Source of the DNA: Trichoplax sp. H2
Taxonomy: Eukaryota > Placozoa > Uniplacotomia > Trichoplacea
Reading direction: 5' to 3'
Assembly: GCA_003344405.1 (NCBI GenBank)
Contig: NOWV01000050.1
Location: forward strand, 372,001-436,000
DNA length: 64,000 bases
Numbering within the stretch: position 1 is the first letter of the stretch; every line of letters starts with the position of its first letter. Made by a program: the position numbers and the translations under genes. Under the pieces are notes generated by a model. That model did no database searches. It was given only the letters and a program-made list of their open reading frames with translations, and had not been told where the DNA came from. Of this stretch, positions 53,604-64,000 are shown one piece after another.

Positions 53604-56600
53604 AATTTCGAAAAAATTACGATAGTAGCAGAAATTTTTAAACGATCTGAAGAAAGCAAAGTTGCCAGATATTGTGATAACTGAACTAATTAATTATAAA
53701 TAATAATGCAATTCAAAGTCTATATATATAGTATGACAGAGGATGCATTGTTTTTAGAAGGATAAAATAATTACGGTAAATATGTTTTTTTATTTTCTAC
53801 CAGTCAAGTTAAGCGGTAAAGTTCAATGTAATGGGTGCATATTTAATTATTGGTCGCTAGATGAATGCAAGCAATGAATTATGGATAATTCTGTATTTAG
53901 ATAGTATTGTTAAGACAACAACCATCTCGTGATAAAATAGTGCGATATTATATATGTGAGATATTATCAGCGGGATTATTTTCGTAATTGTTAGAACTAA
54001 ATCAATCAATAAAAGTTACGCATATGCGTATAATTTCCTTCAATCTGTTAACTGTTGGATTTTAAATTTCAATACTTCTATATAACAAGTAATGATCTAG
54101 TAGAATCATTGAGCTAAAAATAGCAGAAATTACATGTGGCAGGCAGATTGCATTGGCCGGTAAATAAAAGGTCATTCTAGAAATTCCTTAATTCTATACT
54201 AGTAGTTATCAGTGATATTATTAAATCAATACAGCTTTTCAATAGGTGTAGGTTAAAATCTAAATTTAAAGTTTGCGTTACGTGATGAGCAAATCGGTAG
54301 CCCACTGGCATTAGTTACCGTACTTTCTAGCAGCAATCTGTCCTCCACCAAATTATTCAATTTTGTATAAATAATAAAAAACATTTTATTATTTAAAATA
54401 GGATAATTTTATAATATTTCCTGTTACGCTAGAAATTTTAACTGGTTTTAATCGATTAGCCACTAGCAGTATTAACTTAACCGCCATTAAATTTGATTTA
54501 TAAGTTCTTGTAAATGTTTGCGATCCATCTTTTTTAATTACATCGCTTGTCTATTCCGTGTTAGTATGGTCCAATCATTTGGCTTCCATTGCACTCTGAT
54601 GTGCCGAAACATCGATTGTGAAACAATTTACAGTATTTATCAAAGAAATGGGAAATCTTTGCCTTATTTGTACTTATAGAATTTTCTAGTTACGGTATTA
54701 CTTTAAAAATGGCATGATTTACCGATAGGACGCAGATACACCCATTTACGAGTACATAATCATTAAGATTAAGACGCTACGCTATTAAACCTTATGAAAA
54801 CTTTGATTAAAATTTAATTAAGTGTAAACAATATTTACATAAGTTGTCGATAACGCTTCGATCAATCGCGTACCGATAGTGATTTATAACTGAATGACGT
54901 AAAAATTAGAATAATATGTCGGCCCTTAGTCCGCCAAGTAATGTACCAGAAAGATCTTTTACTGGTTGGTGGTATGCATGATTTTTAGAAAAGATTCGAT
55001 ACAAATTTAAGGTAGATATGATGGAGACTTAAGTTGGGCTAGTAAACTTTTGCATTGTATACGTTCGCGTAACATCTATTGATTGTACATCGTTTACACA
55101 CAAAATAGAAAACTTGAATATTTACATAAACAAAAGATATCATAATATCGCATGGCCAGTCTTTTCAAAAGTAACTGAGGGTAAAAAAGTATGACTAGCG
55201 TACCGTAACCTTGTCTATTAATTCATTATGAATTACATTAATAAAAAAATGCGATTAAAAGTTGCTATTTTTAATAGTGATTGATTGAAAGCTATAGAAA
55301 ATGATATCAATGCCATAGTACTTGATTCAAGATATTCCTTTAGATGGGCCTTAATGCTTGGATTAAGAGAGAGAATTAATCTATCGATTAATAATTCTTT
55401 TGCCCTATTTTTTAATATTTCTTTAAATAGGAATGATAAGGTAGTTAATGATGCTAATGTTCGTAACTAGCCATCACATTATTCATTAATTAGTGTTATG
55501 AATACATTGATAAAAGAGATAGGCATGAAAGTGAAGATCAAGAGCATTTCTAAACTAAGTCCATTTCTTGTTGTCCATTATAAGATATATGCCTTTGTTA
55601 GGAGCTAGAGCTTGATCATCGATAACGGATTATTTGGAACGATGAAGAAGACAATCTTCATAGGTTAGATTGTGAGATTGTATTGTTACTGTAGAGTTAG
55701 ATGGAGATGGTTCTTAGAAACGGACTAGTTTATTGTAAGAAAATGAAGTTAACAAGAAATTAAAATTCTTGATACATTACAGTATTCTTTCAGATACTCT
55801 ACTATAGTCTCCATTATCCAGAATGAGTATCCAAAAAAGGAAAGGGGTTATACCTAGGTATCAAGGATTACATTGCTACTGATATAATGAAATTAGTCAT
55901 AATTACATATAATTTCTCAATTATCGTAATTTCTGTCCGTATATTAGAAGTTCGGCCCTTTGAAAGATTTGTATTACAATTTTCATAATGTAACGGTAAA
56001 GTCTTAGATATAATAGTTGATAACTTCGAAAGTAATGTACAATAATAACTGGCAAATCGTATTTAAGTCAGTTTTATGCATAGAATGCTTAATATGCCTT
56101 CCAGATGGTTATTGTTATTTATGCGTATGTTAACACGTATATATCGGCATGGTACCATGTAGATATACTACGAAAGTACTTTATCGCCATGTTCTCCTTA
56201 TCAAGTGCGATATATCTCCAGTTTCAATCCCATCGATATTATACTATTATTCGGTGCTAGGTGCAACGTGATAGTCTTATAAGTGTATGATATTTGGGCT
56301 TCTTCATCGAAATTATATACTGTACATTTTATCTTTATGCTTATAAATAATTGGTATAATTATACTACAAAATCCTGTACTGTAGTACTATATAAACAGC
56401 CGAGTAATTTCTAAAGTATGAGATATAGAATTAGTAGATGTTCGTGCTTTCATACCCTTGTAAAATCTTCTGAGGCAGTTATTGAATATATACGATATAC
56501 CCGTATCTGTATATCGCAATAAGATATTAAAGAATTCTAGGATATCATGATATTATATTTATAGCTGACCGCATCTGTGTAAGTTCTAATAAAGCATCGC

Positions 56601-58036
56601 ACTTTATGTAGGTCTCGTTATCCGTTTATTTATTGTGGACTCCTGCTAATACAAATATTATATTTTTATCTCCACATTGGTGCGATATTTCATTAAAAAC
56701 AGTCTATGACAGTTGTAGAATATTATGCAATAGGGTGAAAAGCATGAATTCTACCAGCTTAGATATGCCTTTTAATATACTGCACTGTGCACGTATTGAC
56801 GGATATTTTTTATAGTTTGTTTATCCTTGATAAAAGGGAGATTTCTTGCGAGAATTGCACATGTTGCAAGACAGTTTTACTGTTTGAATGATACTCATTA
56901 ACTGATCAGATTACGATATGAATTTTTTTCTTGAAATTTAATGCAAAACTTTACGTCTAACCTAGTCATAGCTCTAATAATTAATATTAGGTTACTTGTA
57001 TACTTGTATTGTATTAAAAGAAAAGTAATAATTCGTTTATTTTACCTTATATTTATGATTAATATGAGAGTAAAGTAATTTATTGTTTATATCCCTACGT
57101 AAACTTTTTGACTGTAGATTTGAGAAACTTTTCATCAACTAAATTTTAAGACTAATTTTCACTTGCCGTTTTTTATTACACTGGATTTCATTTCTTGATT
57201 TATGAACGAATATGGGTATAAAATGGTCGTTTAGAGTAGCGCACATACATTTACTCGGCAGAAATTCTTTCCATCCTTCATTGCCGCTCACTCAAACTTA
57301 ATACATTACAAGGCAATGTTGGGATAGTTAAATAAAATCGCTCGGCTAGCCCAGGACTCATTCGAAACATTAACGGAATGCAAATTACCCTGAAACTTAT
57401 TTTAAATTATAATTTTTTAGTGTAGGCTTATTTCGTTATTCTCTTATTTACAATGTAACTTACAACATTTACAGTGTTGTCAGTTGCATTATAAAAAGAA
57501 TTGTGTAGATATAACGTTCTTATCAAATAACCTGGTTATGCTAAAAAACACTAAATTTTGTAATTTTAACGGATATACTGGCAGGAAATTTATTTGCTTA
57601 TTGCTTAGAAGAAGATGTTCAGTAAATGAGAGATTAATTTAGAATATGATCTATGACGAAAGCTAGGATAACACCGGCATAAGAAGTATCAGCAAGATGC
57701 CTCTTGAAATTTTTATCAAAAACTATACGATCAAATCAAGGCGTGAAAATGGATTTAAATTAGAATAGGAGCACCGTTTTATACGAAAGTCGATGTCCAA
57801 TTGTGGACAAAAGATTACAGAGTTTCGTTGGTCGTTAAAGCGCAATTTTGTGTACAGTACATTCCTCGATACAATGTCTACAAATACATAAGAAGTGGCA
57901 AACTTGATAAATGAATACATTAAAATCCCTATATAAATTTCACATTAAAACTTCAATTTTGGAACCAAGATGCATTGTTATTTCGTGGTTGCATAAAAAT
58001 ATTAGTTCAAATTTTAAGACATTGAAAACCACGTTA
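53604..58036. other. Intergenic region between CCDC47 and the C13-like gene
   Basis: 4.4 kb, AT-rich, with the CCDC47 3' end at its right and the C13-like gene promoter at its left. Short open frames (55285-55470, 56633-56815, 57723-57920) show no family features and no matching exon borders. I see no gene. Confidence 0.55.
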
Positions 58037-61000
58037 TTAAAAACCACGTACGACCATCTGTTTCATTTTTGGATTCTTCTTCTTTAACTGCTTTTTATAT
58101 TCTTTTTCCTAAAGTTTTCAGCGCAAGAATCAGATGTCGTTAATGCCATAAAGGTAATTATGTTCAACAGTGCATGTTATGCTTTAAAATATAATTACCT
58201 GTAATTTTCGAACTTTGTCTGGATCTTCCTCGGCTAATAACTTTTCCTTGTCCGCTTTCGCTTTTTCTTCACGACGCTGTTGCGCGGCCTATATTAACGG
58301 TATTAAAGTTGTTTAGTTTGGCTGATATATCAATACCCCGTTACAAGTAGTAAATACACGATTGGTAACAAATTGTTAAGCACAAGACAAGGTTTACTTA
58401 ACGTGGTAAAAGGTAATGAAAGGAAGTTATATTTGCTAGTGGTACCTCTTGTCTTTGTGCATGAGATTGCTTCAAGTAGGTTTCTTGTAATTTAGCACGT
58501 CGCACTTGAGCTTTTTGCTTGGCCTAAATTCAATCATGACAATCATGATAAAAGTGTCACATGAGGCAAAACATCAACTTTTGAAGAGTTCAAAGTAATC
58601 TTACATCTTTTCCTAATTTACACTTTCTGACGCGGTCAATATAGAACAAAATCATTTTCAGTACGGGTTCGAGGGAGGACATTATCCGTACTGTGCTGGT
58701 ACCCTTTTTTTGAGCTGTACAGGATCGAATATTATATTAAAATAAAATTCCAAGAAAACAATCCATAGGATTAAAAGTAATTTTCAGCTTACGTATTAAA
58801 GTAAACATTAACACTTTCTTGGAGATTTGAACCACACTTTTATCATCTTTTTCTTCACTAAAGATTGTGATAACCGACTTAGTAAACGTTAGAGATTAAC
58901 TAAGTAGGTGATGAACATTATGTACTAACTTGGGATCCTTTGGTTCGACATACTGATCGGAGAAGTGTAGGGATTCGAATATTTCGCTGAAACTATTGAT
59001 CGTCTTGACCACCTTATAACCAACAGGAAACGTTTAACAAATGCTTGAATTTGACTTTAATTCTGAGTATGTAAAATAAACTCGATACAGTTTGCAGTAT
59101 GGTATCGTACCTGCTGGGTTAGCATCGTTTCAGCAATTTCAGGGAATTCTGATAAGATAGCATAAGAATTTGATAATCCATACTTTTCTCCTGAACGTTT
59201 ATCCGGGCAGAAGAAACTCTAAACCAAATAAATTTGAATATTTTTTACTGTTTGCGTAAAGTATATCTAGAATACATTAATTATATTTATAATGTGAGTT
59301 GTGCATAATAATATTACTAGATCTTGTAGGTCCTTCTGTAATTTTGCAACATTTTTTTTAGGAACAACAGCAAACACGAATGAATCCATATCCTCTTCCA
59401 ACATTTCTACTGTTATAACCTAAAGAAAGTAGACAAGTATCCAATACGTATATCAACAATACATTTTATGATCAATAATAAGTTCAAAATGATCTAGCGT
59501 ATTGCAGATTGATTTATTTAAGGTAATTTACAATTCGGTCTGTCTTCGGTTTGAGAATAGAAGACATGACACCAATTAAATCGTGTCGTTTCTTTAGCTA
59601 TAACGGAAATAAAAGTGAAAGTATTATTGTCGAGTCCACGGAGGTATCGTTACGGTTTAGTGCTTACTTTTATCTGTACCAGCATCCCTTTACATCCCAG
59701 TTTTCCAGTACACCACAAGCTATAAATACTTTCACTATCTTTTATAAGGACACCATGTTGAACTTCCTTTCCGGTACCGTCATCTCCTAAAATTTCATAG
59801 CATTACGGTATATTAATACTTTAGTCACATTCCGTTGCTTGGCATTGGAAATGATTCCAGTAAAAGCGTAGCGACATGGTTTATTTTGCTGGTTTTAGCG
59901 TACCTACAACAGCAAAGTTGGATTCCAGCAATTGTCTCGCTGATTCGTACCTGAAATCACATGTCATATTCGGTAATTGTCTACGTACTTACGACTGTAA
60001 GTCAATGGTGAAGATTAGATCTAATGATTTCAATGTTACCATGCATATGCTAGTCGGGAGTTGGTTGATCTTCCAGCAAAGAAATTAATTGCATACACCA
60101 CCAGTCCACAAATAATCAATATTTCACTGGAAAAGGCTTCCCATCCTTTACTCGCTAAATGTACAGGTACCTGCCAATTGAGAGATCAAGGTGTGCGATG
60201 TAAGTAAGCATAAAGAATATCAACATCAAATGAGTATAATCAAACGTTATAGAACAAATAAAGAGTGAACTGTACACCAAACAGTCTTAGTATTTCATGG
60301 TTAAGGATACTCTTATTTGTTAAAAAGATTTGTATTTTAAGCGAACCTCGGCATATTGTAATTGAGGCTGCTGCGATTTTGATCTAGTTGGTTTCTCGCC
60401 AATACCCTAAATACCATAGATGAAATTGAAAATTATTATTCGGGAGGGCCTTTTAATTTTATATTTTATTAAGGGATCTAAATTCAACATTTGTACATAG
60501 AAATAGTAAAATATTTTTAACACTACAGGTTCTTATATGTCTACTGATAACAACGTGGACAATTCATTAAAATCGAATAGTGAAGTAGATAATAATTTTT
60601 TGCCTGATAGTAAAATGATGCTAACTATGGTATCTCTACTGTTATACTCGTATTGATTATTGTGTCATAATAGTAATCACTTATTTTCTGAACAGTCTTT
60701 TAGCTCTTTGACGACTACAATTACCATAAACGTAAAGTGAGTTTCTATTCAATACTCTAAGCGTCCTTAATGATATTTATAGGGAGATGCCTATGACGAG
60801 ATCTTGCATATATAGGTACGAGTAAATTGACGTTATCATTTACTCTACTACAATATCAAATACGGAATTTAAAAGATTTACCTCGAATTCCTCTTCGTCT
60901 TTTAAGAATTCTTCATCGTCACTCTAATAACATGCAAATTTTGATTACTGTAATAAAAACCTTTGTGATTCAATTAATATACGACAATGGCAATGATAAT

Positions 61001-62867
61001 AAGGTTGAAGAGAGCACTTCACGTAAATAGACTAATGCTACCTCTAAAATTGTATTAAGTAGACGAATGATGTTTATTGAACTAGCAACTACATTACATC
61101 AAAATAGTATAACGGTAGAAAGGTAGGCAAATACAAAAGTACGCTTAAGTATAAAGAACGTTACCTCTATGGTAGTATCAGTATCTTCGAAGTCGCTGCT
61201 AGTGTCTATATGTAGGAAGATGGTAAGAAATAAAAACATTTATAATTACAGTGTCGTAGCTAACATTTTGAAATACCCATTGAGCAGTATTGAGGATATT
61301 AGAATGGCAGAAAACTGTCATGGACAGCGTATTATCGCCTCATAATACGACTGACTGGTATTCTGGATTATTTCAGAGTGATGACATATCCAAGAATGTA
61401 AGGTCGTAGCATCCGCTCACTAAACGTTTGATCCCATTCTTATTATCGTTTCATGACGCAACAGCGCCATGTTGTTGACTAGTTTATGATACGTTTTCAT
61501 TGATAAAGCTTAGTCTGTCATTACGTAAGTTTATGATAATGTGGCATTAAAGTGATGTTTTTTTGTAGGAAGAAGAATGCAGCTATTTAGCGAGATATTT
61601 ATTTATATTGTTAGCGTATACAACGCCTTTCTGTATAGTATCGAGTATTGACAAGATTATTTTGAAAGCATTTTCTACGCGTAGGTTATCACCAGTTATC
61701 ACCATGTAAAAAACGGTGTCGATGAAGATGGCTTATGGAAAGGTGTCCTAATTGTAATAGACAATCCATTCATGCTATGTCAGCGTATACTGTAGTACCC
61801 CAATACGTTGGTTGAGAATTTCAATTTTGGATCGTATATCATTATAATCAATCAATCAGTCTATACTACGTCGAAAGATGCAAGTCATGTCCACTTGTCT
61901 AGTAGAGTACAACCGCGACTACGGTATAATCATTAGGTTTAAATTTTTTATTTTTATTTGCAAGTAAAATCGTCTCGTTGTAAACTTCAAGTTGGCCTTG
62001 AATGTGTACTCAGTGGCAGTCAGTGCGTACACTTTTTTCAATTCTGAGTTGATATTGGATTCCTAAGGTGGATCGATCCGCATACTGGTTGCACAAACGT
62101 ATTATACTGGTATGTAGAAATGATTATGGTTACCATGATGACGATGGACATGTTTTTACTGGTGGTTGTAGCAACAGAGGGGTCTGAAACATTGAAGATT
62201 TTTTTTCTTTTGTGCTATCTCTAGCTGCAATGTAGGGCATCGTTTGTTTGTCTTGTACAATACGCTAGAACAGTTGGAATGGAGTGATCATTACCATTCG
62301 TTAACCCATTGTAAAAGCAGCAATGGCTGCAATATTGAGGGTTTACCATCGATTTCAATCATGTCATTGGGTGCCTACGTCGCTATTGGATCATGCCCAA
62401 ACGACTGCAATGTTGTATTTTGATTGTCCATGTATGCTGGCTGCATCGCATTGAGCACTTTGTCTAGACGATGCGAACGCCATTCTGTTGCACAAACTAA
62501 ATAACTCATTGACTACAGTATACGAAGAGAGTAGAATGAAATTGTAGAGGAATTTCTATTGGGCATGAAACGGCAGCAATGATTGGCTCTGCATTGAAAA
62601 TCAAGCTGAACATGGCGATAGCAATAGCGCCGTTGATAATCTGCACGTTGCTACACATGGTCAATCAATCAGTATAGTTTTACCTTCCTCCGTTGTGGCA
62701 GTTTCTTCACGTTCTGGAAATTCATCCTCGTCATGAATAAATTCTGAAAATTCCTCATCATCATCACTGGGAGTAGGAGCACCACTGTCACCTTGGGCGA
62801 TGATCGAAGACAAATTAATCAACAGCAAGAAGGATATCAAAATGAACAAGGATCGAGGGACAGCCAT
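58037..62867 (-). CDS. CCDC47: CCDC47 (PAT-complex subunit of the ER multipass translocon), 16 exons, 465 aa
   Basis: ER membrane protein that, with Asterix, chaperones multipass membrane proteins at the Sec61 translocon; also linked to ER calcium. Exons: 62684-62867, 61165-61205, 60882-60923, 60347-60406, 60040-60170, 59904-59950, 59668-59786, 59532-59597, 59318-59419, 59111-59218, 58930-59012, 58793-58857, 58605-58714, 58446-58523, 58199-58288, 58037-58108. Total 1398 nt, all phases match. The start at 62867 gives a signal peptide (MAVPRSLFILISFLLLI), then acidic clusters (DDDEEFSEF, DEDEFPE) as expected for the luminal Ca-binding part. One membrane span follows (EILIICGLVVYAINFFAG), then RQLLESNFAVVGDDG, SIYSLWCTGKLGCKGMLVQI, DSFVFAV and FFCPDKRSGEKYGL. 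The tail is a basic coiled coil (AAQQRREEKAKADKEKLLAE, then EEDPDKVRKLQ) as in all CCDC47. Human CCDC47 is 483 aa. The frame is open upstream to 62924 with another start, but 62867 gives the cleanest signal peptide. Confidence 0.96.
61206..62683. other. First intron of CCDC47
   Basis: 1.5 kb between the signal-peptide exon and the second acidic exon. No nested exon or repeat array recognised. Confidence 0.5.
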
Positions 62868-63139
62868 GATTGCATCAACGTTGCAGCATGCCAAAGCAAC
62901 GATGCCACTGAGACTGCAGTCCAATCACCCATGGTATACCTACGCATTCGTTCCGTCCAGTACGCTCCATTGACTGTGCTGTCATGCTTGGCAGCGGATT
63001 TGGCAGACTGTCGCTTTCTTGTTGTACTGTATATAACACTACACGGATCGACGCACTGACGCGTGAGTGTGATTGACCTCGTTGGCACTGACGGACGCCA
63101 TCGAGAGCTTGGAACAAAGTTCATGGTAGTCTTTTTGCA
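62868..63139. other. Upstream region of CCDC47
   Basis: About 270 bp between the CCDC47 start codon and a tandem array. It should hold the 5' UTR and core promoter. The minus-strand open frames here (62837-63226, 62875-63117) overlap the start exon in other frames and are not supported. Confidence 0.45.
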
Positions 63140-64000
63140 ATAGAGTACAGTACTGTCCTGTACAGCGGTTTCAGTAATACCGGTCAGACAGTATGAACAT
63201 GATGTACAGTACACTGGACGAGACAAAAAGACGACTCACTCGCTCAGACAGACGGACTTTTCTTTGCAATGGAGCCTATCAATCTGGAAAAATGAGTATT
63301 TGAGATTTTGAGTAGAGTACAGTACTGTCCTGTACAGCGGTTTCAGTAATACCGGTCAGACAGTATGAACATGATGTAGACTGGACAGGACATCATGGAC
63401 TAGGCAAAAAGACGACTCGCCCGGTCGGACAGGCGGATTTTTCTGAGCGAAGGAGCCTATCAATCTGGAAAAATGAGTATTGGAATACAGTACAGTACTG
63501 TCCTGTACAGCGGTTTCAGTAATGCCGGTCAGACAGTACTATACTGTATACAGTTGTACAGTACAATCTTGGACTAGGCAAAAAGGCGACTCACTCGCTC
63601 GGACAGGCGGACTTTCCTTTGCATACTGTACTGTATAGTGTACAGTACAGTATAGTGTACAGTACAATCATTGTACAGCGGTTTCAGTAATACCGGTCAG
63701 ACAGTATGAACATGATGTACAGTACACTGGACTGGACATCATGGACGAGGCAAAAAGACGACTCGGCCGCTCAGACAGACGGACTTTTCTTTGCAAAGAA
63801 GCCTATCAATCTGGAAAAATAAGTATTTGAATACAGCACAGTAGTGTCCTGTACAGCGGTTTCAGTAATACCGGTCAGACAGTATGAACATGATGTACAG
63901 TACACTGGACTGGACATCATGGACGAGGCAAAAAGACGACTCAGCCGCTCAGACAGACGGACTTTTCTGAGCAAAGGAGCCTATCAATCTGGAAAAATAA
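63140..64000. repeat. Tandem array, about 172 bp unit, at least 5 copies, running off the window
   Basis: The anchor CCTGTACAGCGGTTTCAGTA starts at 63157, 63329, 63502, about 63670 (as ATTGTACAGCGG) and 63848; spacings are 172, 173, 168 and 178 bp. Units share ATACCGGTCAGACAGTATGA, CAGACAGACGGACTTTTCTT and GCCTATCAATCTGGAAAAAT. They are rich in the palindromic words TGTACA and GTACAGTAC; 63624-63667 is a local expansion of these. The array continues to the last base, so its true length is unknown. Confidence 0.93.

Noticed and set aside
62837-63226. 129-codon minus-strand Cys-rich frame and similar frames at 62875-63117 and 63771-63974
   Set aside because: They read the 172 bp array and the CCDC47 start exon in the wrong frame; the same words recur only because the DNA repeats.
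1-64000. CRISPR array, transposase or phage-type system
   Set aside because: The repeats are contiguous tandem units without spacers, and no transposase, integrase or prokaryotic defence motif was seen; the window is animal nuclear DNA.

Overview
The window is nuclear DNA from an intron-rich, AT-rich animal (about two-thirds A+T by eye). There are no bacterial-style operons. Almost every gene is split into small exons with GT-AG borders, so single-frame ORFs show only fragments of the genes. I rebuilt the genes by hand by matching exon phases. The set (class III adenylyl cyclase of the ADCY5/6 type, sterol O-acyltransferase, Elongator subunit ELP2, CCDC47) is metazoan-like. Together with compact exons, introns of mostly 50-400 bp and simple gene spacing, it suggests an early-branching animal. 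A placozoan (Trichoplax/Hoilungia type) is my best guess, as an inference from architecture only.

Layout: (1) 169-637 (+): last two exons of a gene with a biotin-protein-ligase N-terminal (BPL_N, amidotransferase-like) domain, cut by the left edge. (2) 2474-14881 (-): complete 24-exon adenylyl cyclase, 1279 aa. (3) 19804-25252 (-): a six-exon, 137-aa gene I cannot identify. (4) 27282-32919 (-): complete 13-exon sterol O-acyltransferase, 523 aa. (5) 38072-43564 (+): complete 23-exon ELP2, 774 aa or more. (6) 47900-53603 (-): a secreted three-exon protein with a C13 (legumain-like) fold region whose catalytic His and Cys positions appear to be lost. (7) 58037-62867 (-): complete 16-exon CCDC47, 465 aa. 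All five long reconstructions have total exon lengths divisible by three.

Between and inside the genes are several local tandem arrays: about 220 bp units at 33.5-34.5 kb, about 170 bp at 36.3-36.8 kb, a 193 bp duplication at 37.4-37.7 kb, about 130 bp at 49.9-50.5 kb, a 128 bp duplication at 51.6-51.9 kb, and about 172 bp units from 63.1 kb to the right edge. The SOAT-ELP2 divergent promoter region and the large intron of the C13-like gene are the most repeat-rich. A short palindromic word around TGTACAGTAC recurs in the non-coding DNA.

The genes do not form one pathway. Three act at the endoplasmic reticulum or secretory pathway (SOAT, CCDC47, the secreted C13-like protein), one at the plasma membrane (adenylyl cyclase), and one in tRNA wobble-uridine modification (ELP2). 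I find no convincing tRNA, rRNA, CRISPR or transposase gene.
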